Part shown: piece after piece, positions 48,979-58,076 of the stretch
Layout: the number at the start of each line of letters is the position of its first letter
Position numbering within the stretch: position 1 is the first letter of the stretch
DNA from: Mesorhizobium sp. WSM4311
GTDB taxonomy: Bacteria; Pseudomonadota; Alphaproteobacteria; Rhizobiales; Rhizobiaceae
Reading direction: 5' to 3'
DNA: 64,000 nucleotides
Assembly: GCF_002295115.1 (NCBI RefSeq)
Contig: NZ_NSFV01000019.1
Coordinates: 1-64,000 of the forward strand
Made by a program: the position numbers and the translations under genes
The notes under the pieces: generated by a model
The model's database searches: none
Told to the model about the DNA's origin: nothing
The model's input: only the letters and a program-made list of their open reading frames with translations

Positions 48979-49536
48979 ATGGCGCATGAGGATCACACCA
49001 GGGTAATCCCCGGGAGAACGCCGCAATCGGCGGCCATGCTGGCGGACGTCAAACGGGCGATGGCGATCACCGCCCGTCTCAACCGGTTGACGTTCAACGA
49101 CGCCGACGAGGTCCGCGCCCTGTTCAGCGAACTGATCGGCAGGAAGGTCGACGACAGCTTCCTGCTGATCCCGCCCTTCTACGCGACCGGCGGGGCCGAC
49201 ACCCGCGTTGGCCGCAATGTCTTCATCAATCAGAACTGCACGTTTTATGATCTTGGCGGGCTCGACATTGCCGACGATGTGCTGATCGGGCCGAATGTCA
49301 GCCTCATCACGTCAGGCCATCCGCTCGAACCGTCGCGGCGCCGTGCCTTCACGACGGCAAGGCCGATCGTCATCGAGCGCAATGTCTGGATCGCCGCCGG
49401 CGCGACGGTCATCGGCGGCGTGACCATCGGCGAAAATTCCGTCGTCGCGGCGGGCTCGGTGGTGACCAGGGACGTTCCCGCGAACACGCTCGTCGGCGGC
49501 AACCCGGCGCGGGTTATCAGGTCGATTGCCGAGTGA
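48979..49536 (+). CDS. Sugar O-acetyltransferase, left-handed beta-helix type
   Basis: A 185-residue acetyltransferase of the LacA/Maa/NodL family. It begins with the maltose-acetyltransferase helical part (AAMLADVKRAMAITARLNRLTFNDADEV) and continues as hexapeptide repeats: TRVGRNVFINQNCTFYDLGGLDIADDVLIGPNVSLITSGHP, with the catalytic His in TSGHPLEP. It acetylates a sugar or cell-surface glycan using acetyl-CoA. It is similar in plan to NodL, but there are no nod genes nearby. It is convergent with the TauE exporter. Confidence 0.87.
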   Translation: MAHEDHTRVIPGRTPQSAAMLADVKRAMAITARLNRLTFNDADEVRALFSELIGRKVDDSFLLIPPFYATGGADTRVGRNVFINQNCTFYDLGGLDIADDVLIGPNVSLITSGHPLEPSRRRAFTTARPIVIERNVWIAAGATVIGGVTIGENSVVAAGSVVTRDVPANTLVGGNPARVIRSIAE

Positions 49537-49543
49537 GGCCACT

Positions 49544-50311
49544 TCACATCAGCGCCTCCAGCGCGAGATACACCCCCAGCGCCAGCAGCCCGACAAGGAA
49601 CACCCTGCGAAAAGTCTCGACGCTCATCCTCTGGCGCAGCGCCTGGCCGATGAACAGGCCGCCCAGCGCCGGGAGCAGCGCCAGGATCGAGCCCGTCAGT
49701 TGCGCCGTCGGCGACGCGAAAGCCCCTGTCCTGAACAGGCCGAGGGCAAGCGCCGCCGTCGAGACGGTGAAGGACAGGCCGAGCGCCTGGATGAGATCTT
49801 CCTTCTCCAGCCGCAGCGACTGCAGATAGGGCACCGCCGGAATGACGAAGACGCCGGTCGCGCCGGTGACCAGCCCGGTCGCCACGCCGACCAGCGGGGA
49901 CATCAAGGCCTCGTGGCGCACCGGCGTGGTGAAGCCAAGCCTGAGGAGGCCGAGAATGGCGTAAAGCACAAGCGCCGCGCCGAGCCCCGCCGAGGCCGCG
50001 CCCGCATGCGCGCCGGTGAGCATCCCTGCCCCGGCGACGGTGCCCAGCATGATGCCGGCCATCATCGTCCACAGCCGCCTGCACAGGCCGCCGAAGGCGG
50101 GGCCGGTGAACAACTGCCAGAGATTGGTGACCAGCGACGGGATCAACAGCAAAGCGGCGGCCTCGGCCGGCGGCATCGTCACCGCCAGCAGGCCCATCGC
50201 CACGGTCGGCAGGCCCATGCCGACGACCCCCTTGACGAAACCGGCGGCGAGGAAAACGGCGCCGATCCAGGCGATGATGCCGGCGCTCAGCATGCCCACG
50301 GGATCAATCAT
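49544..50311 (-). CDS. TauE/SafE-family anion exporter
   Basis: A 255-residue membrane protein with eight helices in two halves. The first half has FLAAGFVKGVVGMGLPTVAMGLL and the second VGVATGLVTGATGVFVIPAVPYLQSL, the paired G-x-x-G-x-G motifs of the TauE/SafE (DUF81) family. It exports sulfite, sulfonates or similar small anions. The start at 50311 gives a normal N-terminus; a longer frame reads as arginine-rich noise. It overlaps the small upstream gene by 8 nt and is probably co-transcribed with it. The divergent LysR gene may control both. Confidence 0.85.
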   Translation of the reverse strand: MIDPVGMLSAGIIAWIGAVFLAAGFVKGVVGMGLPTVAMGLLAVTMPPAEAAALLLIPSLVTNLWQLFTGPAFGGLCRRLWTMMAGIMLGTVAGAGMLTGAHAGAASAGLGAALVLYAILGLLRLGFTTPVRHEALMSPLVGVATGLVTGATGVFVIPAVPYLQSLRLEKEDLIQALGLSFTVSTAALALGLFRTGAFASPTAQLTGSILALLPALGGLFIGQALRQRMSVETFRRVFLVGLLALGVYLALEALM

Positions 50312-50498
50312 GCAGCAGCATGTCAGCCGCATCGGCATCCGGTTTTGCCGGCACGGCATCATGGCTGGCGGGAACCGCCGTCGTGCATCCGCGCAGGCCA
50401 GGCTGCGCCTGCGCCATGGCAAGCGAGGCCACGGCGACCGCAAGCGCCATCGCCATGCCTTCAAGAATACCAAGCCGGCCTGTCGCTTTTTCGCTCAT
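50304..50498 (-). CDS. Small hypothetical exported or membrane protein
   Basis: A 64-residue protein with one hydrophobic segment (MAMALAVAVASLAMAQAQ, residues 16-33) that looks like a signal peptide with a signal-peptidase site, and a short mature part with one cysteine and Ala/Pro/Asp-rich end. It lies just upstream of the TauE exporter gene and overlaps it by 8 nt. No family is recognised. It runs divergently from a LysR gene, which is 125 nt away. Confidence 0.5.
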   Translation of the reverse strand: MSEKATGRLGILEGMAMALAVAVASLAMAQAQPGLRGCTTAVPASHDAVPAKPDADAADMLLHD

Positions 50499-50623
50499 GG
50501 CAAATCTCCATCGCAAAAGATTTGACGGACATCCGGCCCGCGCACAATGTGGAAGTTGCGCTGCCAGCCTTCGTCCAGGCCGAAGGCTAAGGCCAACATC
50601 GCGTACCGCGCAGGAGCAAAAAG

Positions 50624-51541
50624 ATGCGCTTCGATCTCACCGATCTCCGGCTGTTCCTGCTGGTGGCCGAGCGCGGCAGCATCACCCATGGCGCCGAGCT
50701 TGCCGGGCTGGCACTGGCCTCGGCGAGCGCCCGCATCAAGGGCATGGAGGAGCGGCTCGGCGCGCCGCTTCTGGAGCGCCGCCGCCGTGGCGTGGTGCCG
50801 ACTGCCGCCGGCCAGGCGCTGCTGCACCATGCGCGGGCCGTGCAGAACCAGATCGAGGCGATGGCCGGCGACCTCGGCGCCTATGCCGGCGGCCTGCGCG
50901 CCCGCGTGCGGCTGATGGCCAACACCGCCGCCACGGCCGAACTTTTACGCGACACCTTGCCGGCCTTCCTGGCGGCCCATCCCGGCATCGACATCGATTT
51001 GGAGGAGCGCCCCAGCCACGAGATCGCCGAGGCGGTGGCGAGCGGTGCGGCCGATCTCGGCATCGCCGCGACCTGGGCCGGCCTTGCGCATCTCGAACAG
51101 AAACCGTTCTTCATCGACCGGCTGGTGGTGATCGCCGCGCGCAACTGGCCGGGGCTCGCCGGCCTGCGTGCCGTCAGCCTCGCCGACATGCTGGGCGAAT
51201 CCTTCGTTGGCCTCGGCCTCGGCCACGCCCTGCAGGAGCACATCACCCGCCAGGCCGCCCGCCTGGGCGGCCATCTGCATATCCGCATCCGCGTGCCCGG
51301 GCTCGACAATGTCTGCCGGCTGGTCGCGCAAGGCGCCGGCATCGCCATCGTGCCGGAAAGCGCCGCCCGACATTCGGCTCGCACGCTGCGCAGCCTGCGG
51401 CTGACCGACGACTGGGCGACCCGCCAGCTCAATTTGTGCGCCCGCAGCTTCGACGAACTGACGCCGCAGGCAAAGCTTCTGGCCGCAGCGCTTGATCCCG
51501 CCTCCCCGCATGGGGAGGAGATGGTCATAGCCCAGAGATGA
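50624..51541 (+). CDS. LysR-family transcription regulator
   Basis: A 305-residue LysR protein: DLTDLRLFLLVAERGSITHGAELAGLALASASARIKGMEERLGAPLLERRRRG is the winged helix, followed by LRARVRLMANTAATAELLRDTLPAFLAAHPGIDIDLEERPS, the start of the effector domain. It diverges from the small protein/TauE exporter pair, which it likely regulates in response to a sulfur compound or another anion; this assignment is inferred from position only. A GCAGGAGCAAAAAG site precedes the ATG. Confidence 0.9.
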   Translation: MRFDLTDLRLFLLVAERGSITHGAELAGLALASASARIKGMEERLGAPLLERRRRGVVPTAAGQALLHHARAVQNQIEAMAGDLGAYAGGLRARVRLMANTAATAELLRDTLPAFLAAHPGIDIDLEERPSHEIAEAVASGAADLGIAATWAGLAHLEQKPFFIDRLVVIAARNWPGLAGLRAVSLADMLGESFVGLGLGHALQEHITRQAARLGGHLHIRIRVPGLDNVCRLVAQGAGIAIVPESAARHSARTLRSLRLTDDWATRQLNLCARSFDELTPQAKLLAAALDPASPHGEEMVIAQR

Positions 51542-51636
51542 TACGGGCCTTGCTGTTATTAAAAATTTCCCATAGTGTCTTTTCACATAAGAAAGAAAAG
51601 CGCATCAATTTATCTCATTTGTGAAAGACTGGCACT

Positions 51637-52137
51637 TTGCGGGAACATCTCGATCTGACCGATCGGCGGCTGGTCAAACAGCTGTCGCAGGACGCCCAGC
51701 CGGGCATCAACCGCCTTGCCGAGATCTTGGCGATTTCGGTGCCGACGGTGCGGTCGCGGCTGCGCAATTTGCTCGACCGCAATTTGCTCAAGATCGTCGG
51801 CCTGCTGAACCTCACCGAGCGGCCGGAACTGATCTCGGCTATTGTCGGCATCAATGCCCAGGGGCGCGGCCGGGCCCGCGAACTGGCGCAGCGCATTTCC
51901 GAACTGCCATTCGTCAACTCGGCCTCGGTGGTCACCGGACGCTTCGACATCATCGTCGACGTGACGGTGGCCGGTGACGTCGCTGATCTCTATCGCGTCA
52001 CCAGCGAACTGATCCCGGGCGCCGGCGAGCCGGGCGAGGTCGTGCGCAGCGAGACCTTCGTCGTCATGGCGTCCTGCAACAAATGGGTCAGCCTGCCCGA
52101 AGGCTGCTGGTCGGACGACCGCAAGGAGCCGGCATGA
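51637..52137 (+). CDS. Lrp/AsnC-family regulator
   Basis: A 166-residue leucine-responsive-type regulator. Residues about 5-55 form the helix-turn-helix (LDLTDRRLVKQLSQDAQPGINRLAEILAISVPTVRSRLRNLL); residues about 75-145 form the RAM ligand domain (ELPFVNSASVVTGRFDIIVDVTVAGDVADL). The start is TTG at 51637: an in-frame stop (51622) excludes anything further upstream, and GTGAAAGA lies before it. Its stop overlaps the next gene as ATGA, so it heads an amino-acid operon of six genes. It probably senses that amino acid. Confidence 0.88.
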   Translation: MREHLDLTDRRLVKQLSQDAQPGINRLAEILAISVPTVRSRLRNLLDRNLLKIVGLLNLTERPELISAIVGINAQGRGRARELAQRISELPFVNSASVVTGRFDIIVDVTVAGDVADLYRVTSELIPGAGEPGEVVRSETFVVMASCNKWVSLPEGCWSDDRKEPA

Positions 52138-53294
52138 GGATAGCGGTTCTCGGCGGCCTCGGCCTGCAAGGCCGCGCGGCCATCGCCGATCTCGTCGCCA
52201 GTGGTGTCGAGGAGGTGACCTGCGTCGATACCGCGCCGGATGGCGCGGCCCGGCTGGCTGATCTGACCGACCTTTCCCGCGTGCGTTTCGTCATGCCCAA
52301 GGGTGCGATCGGACCGGCGCTTGCCGGTGTGCTGGCGGACGCCGACGCCGTCATCGATTTGCTGCCGCAGCCGCTGATGCGCGAGGCGGTGCAAGCCGCC
52401 ATCGCGACCCGCACGCCGCTGGTCACCACCAATTATGCCAAGACCATCGCCGACCTGGCGCCGGAAGCCGAACGGGCCGGTGTATCGATCATGACCGAAT
52501 GCGGGCTCGATCCCGGCATCGACCTCGTGCTTTACGCCCGCGCCGCGAAACAGTTCGACGCGATCGCATCAATCGATTCCTATTGCGGCGGCATTCCCGA
52601 GCCGAAGGCGATGGCCAAGCCGCTTTGCTACAAGGTGAGCTGGAACTTCGACATGGTCCTGGTCAGCCAGAACCGCGACAGCGTGATGATCGAGGACGGC
52701 AAGCGCGTCGCCGTGCCCGCAGCCCGCCAGCACGACAGTCCTTTCATCCATGAGATCGAGGTCGCCGGCCTCGGCCGGCTGGAAGCCTTCCCCAATGGCG
52801 ATGCGCTGCATTATGTCGAGATGCTTCCTGCGGCCAAAGGGCTGCGCCGCTCCGGCCGCTACACGTTGCGCTGGCCGGGATGGTCGGCCTTCTGGGCGCC
52901 GCTGAAGGAGCTCGGCTTCCTCTCCGAGGACAAGGTGCCCGGCACCTCCAGCAGCCCGCGCGAATTCCTCGGCCGGCTGCTCGGCCCGCAACTGCAATAT
53001 CGCCCCGGCGAGAAGGACCTTTGCGTGATGCGCAATGTCTTTTCCGGCCTCCAAGGCGGCCGCGCCAAGACCGTGACATCCGATTTGATCATCGAGCGCG
53101 ACCTGGCGTCGGGCCTGTTCGGCATGAGCCTCGGCGTCGGCTACCCCGCCAGCATCGTGGCGCAGATGCTGGCGCGGCGCGAGATCATCACGCCGGGCTT
53201 TTTGAACCCGCTGCTCGACGTGCCCGACGAAGCCTTCTTCGAGGAATTGGCCAAACGCGGCATCAAGGTTGCCGAGACGGTGGCCTGGGACTGA
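52134..53294 (+). CDS. Saccharopine dehydrogenase-like protein
   Basis: A 386-residue protein with the saccharopine dehydrogenase N-terminal domain (MRIAVLGGLGLQGRAAIADLVASG binds NAD(P)) and C-terminal domain (TECGLDPGIDLVLYARAAKQFDAIASIDSYCGGIPEP, and MLARREIITPGFLNPLLDVPDEAFFEELAKRGI). The family includes saccharopine and carboxynorspermidine dehydrogenases, so it probably acts on an imine-type amino acid intermediate. It is coupled to the Lrp regulator upstream (ATGA) and precedes an amino acid transporter, which suggests catabolism of an imported diamino or basic amino acid. Confidence 0.85.
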   Translation: MRIAVLGGLGLQGRAAIADLVASGVEEVTCVDTAPDGAARLADLTDLSRVRFVMPKGAIGPALAGVLADADAVIDLLPQPLMREAVQAAIATRTPLVTTNYAKTIADLAPEAERAGVSIMTECGLDPGIDLVLYARAAKQFDAIASIDSYCGGIPEPKAMAKPLCYKVSWNFDMVLVSQNRDSVMIEDGKRVAVPAARQHDSPFIHEIEVAGLGRLEAFPNGDALHYVEMLPAAKGLRRSGRYTLRWPGWSAFWAPLKELGFLSEDKVPGTSSSPREFLGRLLGPQLQYRPGEKDLCVMRNVFSGLQGGRAKTVTSDLIIERDLASGLFGMSLGVGYPASIVAQMLARREIITPGFLNPLLDVPDEAFFEELAKRGIKVAETVAWD

Positions 53295-53388
53295 GGATTT
53301 TCGAACGGCCCGCCGGCAAACGGCGTCGCCGCTCAAAAAAGAGCCCAAGGGAATCCGCGGGCAAACAACGACAGGGAGGAATGCCAGA

Positions 53389-54195
53389 ATGAAGATTGCC
53401 AGACTTTTCATCGCCGGAAGACTTTTCATCGCCGGACTTGCGCTCGCGGGCCTGACCGCTGCCGCCAGCGCCGGAACGCTGGACGAGATCACCAAGCGCG
53501 GCGAATTGCGCGTCGCCGTGCAGACGCAAGGACCGCCCTTCTCGCTGGTCGGCGCCAATGGCGAACGCACCGGCAGTTCGGTCGAACTCGCCGAACTGAT
53601 GGCCAAGGAAATGGGTGTGAAGATCACCTTCCTCGACTTCGACTGGGACGGCCTGATCCCGGCGCTCTTGTCCGGCAAGGCCGATCTCCTGGTCGCCGAC
53701 ATGACGCCGACGCTGGCGCGCGGCATGAAGGTCGCCTTCACCACGCCTTACATGTACACGGGCAGCACCGTCTTCACCAAGGCCGACAGCAAGTTCAAGA
53801 CCACCGAGGACTGCAAAGCCAAGGGCACCAAGATCGCCGTGCTGCTCGGCGCCACCGGCGAGAAGGAAGCCAAGGCCGCCTTCCCCGATGCCGACATCAA
53901 GAGCTACAAGGGCGGCGGTCCGCTGCTGCTCGACGCGGTCAACAACGGCCAGGCCGATTGCGGCGTCAATGACGTCTCGGCGGTCAAGGGCCAGTCGACC
54001 GCCTACCCGGCCGGCACCTTCACCATCATGCCGGACCTCTTGTCGAAGGAGCCGCTTGCCTTCGCCACCCGCTATGACGAGCCGGACCTGCTGGTCTGGA
54101 TGAACCTGTTCCTCAACCAGGTCACCATCGACGGCCGCCTGCAGAAGAACCTCGACTACTGGGTCAATTCCGACGCCTGGAAGAAAGACCACTAA
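53389..54195 (+). CDS. Amino acid ABC transporter substrate-binding protein
   Basis: A 268-residue periplasmic binding protein of the polar amino acid (SBP_bac_3) family. The signal peptide contains an exact 18-bp tandem duplication (RLFIAG twice), lengthening the hydrophobic core. The mature protein has LDEITKRGELRVAVQTQGPPFSL, ADLLVADMTPTLARGMKVAFTTPYM and the ligand-loop sequence that binds an alpha-amino acid (Asp/Arg). It lies after the saccharopine dehydrogenase gene and before two permeases, separated by a repeat-rich spacer. The start at 53389 is the first residue of the signal peptide. Confidence 0.9.
   Translation: MKIARLFIAGRLFIAGLALAGLTAAASAGTLDEITKRGELRVAVQTQGPPFSLVGANGERTGSSVELAELMAKEMGVKITFLDFDWDGLIPALLSGKADLLVADMTPTLARGMKVAFTTPYMYTGSTVFTKADSKFKTTEDCKAKGTKIAVLLGATGEKEAKAAFPDADIKSYKGGGPLLLDAVNNGQADCGVNDVSAVKGQSTAYPAGTFTIMPDLLSKEPLAFATRYDEPDLLVWMNLFLNQVTIDGRLQKNLDYWVNSDAWKKDH
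53401..53436 (+). repeat. Exact 18-bp tandem duplication in a signal-peptide coding region
   Basis: AGACTTTTCATCGCCGGA occurs twice end to end, adding RLFIAG to the signal peptide of the amino acid binding protein. The repeat is perfect at the DNA level, so it looks recent; loss of one copy would keep the frame. Confidence 0.85.
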
Positions 54196-54200
54196 ATTGG

Positions 54201-54343
<143 letters not shown>

Positions 54344-54353
54344 CGCCGCGCTC

Positions 54354-55025
54354 ATGCTCGAAAATTTCAGTTTCCGCACCATCGTCGAATACCTGCCGCT
54401 GTTCGGGCAGGGCCTGGTCACGACCGTCTGGCTGTCGGCGATCTCCTTTGTCGGCGCGCTCCTCGTCGGCATCGCGCTGTGCGCCATGAATTTGCAGCGC
54501 GGCTGGTTGTTTCGCGCGCCGGCCAAGGCCTATATCGACGCCGTGCGCGCCACGCCCTTGCTGGCGCAGCTCTATTTCCTCTATTTCGGCCTGCCCCGGC
54601 TCGGCTTCGTGCTGCCGGAACTCGTCGTCGGCATCCTCGCTTTGTCATTGAACAGCGGCGCCTATATCGCTGAAATCATTCGCGCCGGCATCCTGTCGAT
54701 CCCGCGCGGCCAAGTCGAGGCCAGCGTCGCCTCCGGCATGACCTACACGCAGCGCATGCGCCTGGTCGTCCTGCCGCAAGCCTTCAAGGTGACGATCCCG
54801 CCGCTGCTCGGCCAGGCGATCGTGCTGGTCAAGGATTCCGCGCTTCTGTCGCTGATCTCGGTCGCCGAGCTGACGCGTGCCGGGCAGTTGCTCGCCTCCG
54901 ATCGTTTCATGCCGGCGGAAGGCTTTCTCACCATCGCCGCCTTCTATTTGCTGCTCTACTACGGCCTGAAGGCACTGGCCGGTCTCTCCGGCCGCTGGCT
55001 CGGCACGGCGGGGGCGCGGACATGA
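54354..55025 (+). CDS. Amino acid ABC transporter permease (first)
   Basis: A 223-residue HisM/HisQ-type permease with five helices. LFGQGLVTTVWLSAISFVGALLVG begins the family domain and EIIRAGILSIPRGQVEASVASGMTYTQRMRLVVLPQAFKVTIPPLLGQAIVLVKDSALLSL carries the EAA loop (EASVASGMTYTQRMRLVVLPQA). It pairs with the next permease; stop and start overlap by 4 nt (ATGA). No strong ribosome site precedes the ATG, in keeping with a low-expressed membrane protein behind the repeat-rich spacer. Confidence 0.9.
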   Translation: MLENFSFRTIVEYLPLFGQGLVTTVWLSAISFVGALLVGIALCAMNLQRGWLFRAPAKAYIDAVRATPLLAQLYFLYFGLPRLGFVLPELVVGILALSLNSGAYIAEIIRAGILSIPRGQVEASVASGMTYTQRMRLVVLPQAFKVTIPPLLGQAIVLVKDSALLSLISVAELTRAGQLLASDRFMPAEGFLTIAAFYLLLYYGLKALAGLSGRWLGTAGART

Positions 55026-55696
55026 TGTGGCAGCAATTCGTCAGCCTCGCCGGCTCTTATCCGCTGGCCCTGCGCGGCCTCGGCATGACCGTGGTGCTGT
55101 CGCTGATCAGCCTGGTGCTCGGCACCTTGCTCGGCTTCGGTCTCGGCATCTTGCGCACCGGCGGCAGCCGGCTACTCTCCAGCGTCATCGGCGCCTGGGT
55201 CGACCTCATCCGCGGCACGCCGTTCCTGGTGCAGATCTTCCTGATCTTCTTCATCCTGCCGGAGTTCGGTATCGAGCTCGACGCCTTCACCGCCGGCGTC
55301 ATCGCGCTGACCAATCTCGCCGCCTGCTTCATCTGCGAGATCGTCGCCGCAGGCATCCGCTCGGTTCCATCAGGTCAGGTCGAGGCGGCGCTGGCGTCCG
55401 GCCTGTCGCGCTGGCAGCGCATGCGCCAGGTGGTGCTGCCGCAGGCGATGCGCATCGTGCTGCCGCCGCTGGTCGGGCAATATGTGCTCTTGATCAAGGA
55501 TTCTTCCGTTGTCTCGGCCATCGGCCTGACCGACCTCACCCGCGTCGGCTGGCTGGTGGTGCAGCGTGTGCCCAACGGCCTGCTGGTCTTCTTCCTGGTC
55601 GGCGTCGGCTATTTCATCGTCTGCTATCCGCTGATCATGCTGGCCCGCCGGCTAGAACGCCGCATGGGTGCGGCGCATGGCGAGGTGCAGCTGTGA
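55022..55696 (+). CDS. Amino acid ABC transporter permease (second)
   Basis: A 224-residue permease of the same family, coupled by ATGA overlap. PLALRGLGMTVVLSLISLVLGTLLGFGLGIL starts the domain; EIVAAGIRSVPSGQVEAALASGLSRWQRMRQVVLPQAMRIVLPPLVGQYVLLIKDSSVVSAI is the EAA loop and next helix. The two permeases form a heterodimeric channel. Its stop overlaps the ATPase start (GTGA). Confidence 0.9.
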   Translation: MMWQQFVSLAGSYPLALRGLGMTVVLSLISLVLGTLLGFGLGILRTGGSRLLSSVIGAWVDLIRGTPFLVQIFLIFFILPEFGIELDAFTAGVIALTNLAACFICEIVAAGIRSVPSGQVEAALASGLSRWQRMRQVVLPQAMRIVLPPLVGQYVLLIKDSSVVSAIGLTDLTRVGWLVVQRVPNGLLVFFLVGVGYFIVCYPLIMLARRLERRMGAAHGEVQL

Positions 55697-56496
55697 CATC
55701 GAACCCCAAAGGGCCAAGCAATATGACCAAAGCGGGCATGACCCAACCAGGCCTGACCAAGACCGGCATGATCGACTTTCGCGACGTCAACAAATGGTTC
55801 GGCGCGCTCAACGTGCTCAGGGATATCACGCTCAGCGTCGAGCCGCGCGAAGTGGTCGTCGTCTGCGGCCCGAGCGGCTCGGGCAAGAGCACGCTGATCC
55901 GCTGTATCAACGGGCTGGAGACGATCAAGGACGGCCACCTCATCGTCGACGGCCAACGCGTCGGCGACCCCGCCACCAACATGACGCAGCTGCGCACCGA
56001 GATCGGTTTCGTCTTCCAGTCCTTCAACCTCTACCCGCACAAGACCGCGCTCGAAAACGTCACGCTGGCCCCGATCCATGTCCGCAAGATCCCGCGCGCC
56101 GAGGCCGAACAGGCCGGGCGCGAACTGCTGGCCAAGGTCGGCTTGGCCGACAAGGTCAACGCCTATCCGGCACAGCTCTCCGGCGGCCAGCAGCAGCGCG
56201 TGGCGATCGCGCGTTGCCTCGGCATGCGGCCCAAGATCATGCTGTTCGACGAACCGACTTCCGCCCTCGACCCGGAAATGATTTCGGAAGTGCTCGACGT
56301 CATGGTGGCGGTCGCCGAGGAAGGCATGACCATGATGGTGGTGACGCACGAGATGGGCTTTGCCCGCAAGGTCGCCCAGCGCGTCGTGTTCATGGATGCT
56401 GGCGCCATCGTCGAAAGCGGCACGCCCGACGAGTTCTTCTCACACCCCAAGACCGACCGCAGCCGCGCCTTCCTGAGCAAGATTCTCAGGCATTGA
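55693..56496 (+). CDS. Amino acid ABC transporter ATP-binding protein (GlnQ-like)
   Basis: A 267-residue ATPase. CGPSGSGKSTLIRCINGLE is Walker A, LSGGQQQRVAIARCLGMRP is the signature, and IMLFDEPTSALDPEM is Walker B; VVTHEMGFARKVA has the switch His. The start is GTG at 55693, overlapping the permease stop (GTGA) with GAGG upstream; ATG 55723 is an alternative. An extra N-terminal stretch of about 25 residues (MTKAGMTQPGLTKTGM-rich) is not part of the fold. It is the last gene of the operon. Confidence 0.9.
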   Translation: MTSNPKGPSNMTKAGMTQPGLTKTGMIDFRDVNKWFGALNVLRDITLSVEPREVVVVCGPSGSGKSTLIRCINGLETIKDGHLIVDGQRVGDPATNMTQLRTEIGFVFQSFNLYPHKTALENVTLAPIHVRKIPRAEAEQAGRELLAKVGLADKVNAYPAQLSGGQQQRVAIARCLGMRPKIMLFDEPTSALDPEMISEVLDVMVAVAEEGMTMMVVTHEMGFARKVAQRVVFMDAGAIVESGTPDEFFSHPKTDRSRAFLSKILRH

Positions 56497-56614
56497 CGGC
56501 GGCGACCGTCGGCTTTGCGGTGCAACCGCTCTGTAAGCCGTTAGGGCCATCGTACCGGGCGAGCGGCTGCCCTTCCGCTGCGGGCGAAAGGGCAAACCGT
56601 CTGCGATGGGCGGC

Positions 56615-57730
56615 TCAGGCCGCCGTCGGGTAATCCGTATAGCCCCTGGCGTCGCCGCCGTAGAACGTCGCCTTGTCGGGGACGTTGAGTTCGGCATTGC
56701 GCTTCAGCCGGCTGACCAGGTCGGGATTGGCGATGAACAGCTTGCCGAACGCGACCAGGTCGGCATAGCCGTCCCCGACGGCCTTTTCGGCCAGTTCCTT
56801 GTCGTAGCCATTGTTCACCAGCCAGGCACCGGCGCCGCCGGCCTTGTGATAGGCGGCCTTGAGTTCTTCGTAATCGAACGGCTGGTGGCCCTGGCTGAAG
56901 TCGCGCGCGCCGCCGGTCGCGCCTTCGACGATGTGGATATAGGCAAGGCCACGGCTGCCCAGGCCCGCCACCACATGGTTGAACAGCGGCTGCGGATCGG
57001 CATCCGAAGTGTCGTTGGCGGGTGTCACCGGCGACAGCCTGATCCCGGTCCTGCCGGCGCCGACTGCGCCCGTGACCGCGTCGACCACCTCGAACAGGAA
57101 GCGCGTCCGGTTCTCGATCGACCCGCCATACGCATCGCCGCGATGGTTGGTGCCCGAACGCAGGAACTGGTCGATGAGATATCCGTTGGCGCCATGGATC
57201 TCGACGCCGTCGAAACCCGCCACCTCGATCGCCGCCTTGGCGGCGCGGCGGAAATCATCGACGATGCCGGGGAGTTCGGCCGCATCGAGCGCGCGCGGCT
57301 CGGAGGTCTCGGCGAACTCGCCGCTGCCATCCGGCTTGACCAGGAACGTCTTGGAGTTTGCGCGGATCGCCGACGGCGCCACCGGCTTGCCGCTGCCGGG
57401 CTGCAATGTGTTGTGCGAGATGCGCCCGACATGCCAGAGCTGCACCACGATCTTGCCGCCGCCTCTATGGACGGCGTCGGTGACACGCTTCCAGCCGGCC
57501 AGCTGGTCCGCGCCATAGAGGCCGGGCACGTTGGCATAGCCCTGGCCCTGATGGCTGATGGCGGTGGCTTCGGTGACGATAAGACCAGCCGTGGCGCGCT
57601 GGCTGTAATAGGTCACCGAGAGGTCGCCGGGCACCGCATTGGGCGAGCGATTGCGCGTCAGCGGCGCCATGACGATGCGGTTCGCCAGCGTCAGGTCGCC
57701 GGCCCGCAAGGGATCAAACAGGGTAGTCAT
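56615..57730 (-). CDS. Old yellow enzyme-type alkene reductase (NemA-like)
   Basis: A 371-residue FMN enzyme. TTLFDPLRAGDLTLANRIVMAPLTRNRSP is the start; HGANGYLIDQFLRSGTNHRGDAYGGSIENRTRFLFEVVDAV is the signature; RLSPVTPANDTSDADP and VAFGKLFIANPDLVSRLK bind FMN. It reduces electrophilic alkenes, N-ethylmaleimide or nitro compounds with NAD(P)H. It lies after an ArsR-family regulator with a palindrome upstream, like the NemR-nemA pair of E. coli though with a different regulator family. Confidence 0.9.
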   Translation of the reverse strand: MTTLFDPLRAGDLTLANRIVMAPLTRNRSPNAVPGDLSVTYYSQRATAGLIVTEATAISHQGQGYANVPGLYGADQLAGWKRVTDAVHRGGGKIVVQLWHVGRISHNTLQPGSGKPVAPSAIRANSKTFLVKPDGSGEFAETSEPRALDAAELPGIVDDFRRAAKAAIEVAGFDGVEIHGANGYLIDQFLRSGTNHRGDAYGGSIENRTRFLFEVVDAVTGAVGAGRTGIRLSPVTPANDTSDADPQPLFNHVVAGLGSRGLAYIHIVEGATGGARDFSQGHQPFDYEELKAAYHKAGGAGAWLVNNGYDKELAEKAVGDGYADLVAFGKLFIANPDLVSRLKRNAELNVPDKATFYGGDARGYTDYPTAA

Positions 57731-57765
57731 GAGAAATGCCTTTCATGCATTCGGGGGGAGGATCG

Positions 57766-58056
57766 TCAGAGATCGGACAAGGCGGCCTGAAAGGCGGCGA
57801 TGGTTTCTTCGTTGCGCTTGTAGAACACCCATTGGCCGACCCGACGCGTCGTCACGAGGTCGGCCGATGCCAGCGTCGCCAGATGCGCCGAGACGCTGGA
57901 CTGCGCCAGGCCGCGATGGTCGAACTGGCTGGCGCAGACACCCATCTCGAGCGGATGCGCCTGCGCGGCGAAGTGCTGTTCAGGCTCCTTCAGCCAAGCC
58001 AGGACATCGCGTCGAAACGGATGCGCCAGTGCCTTCAATATGATGTCGCGGTCCAT
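57766..58056 (-). CDS. ArsR-family regulator upstream of the alkene reductase
   Basis: A 96-residue winged-helix regulator: KALAHPFRRDVLAWLKEPEQHFAAQAHPLEMGVCASQFDHRGLAQSSVSAHLATLASADLVTTRRVGQWVFYKRNEETIAAF. The insert between helices 2 and 3 carries one cysteine (VCASQF) that could react with electrophiles. The ATG at 58056 has GAGG 5 nt upstream and is preferred over GTG 58062. It is 35 nt before the reductase gene and probably in the same transcript. A large palindrome lies upstream. Confidence 0.88.
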   Translation of the reverse strand: MDRDIILKALAHPFRRDVLAWLKEPEQHFAAQAHPLEMGVCASQFDHRGLAQSSVSAHLATLASADLVTTRRVGQWVFYKRNEETIAAFQAALSDL

Positions 58057-58076
58057 CTTCACCTCGCATCGATCTC

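Noticed and set aside
55027..55692. N-terminal extension of the amino acid ATPase
   Set aside because: It is a frame shadow of the second permease; the ATPase starts at the GTGA overlap.
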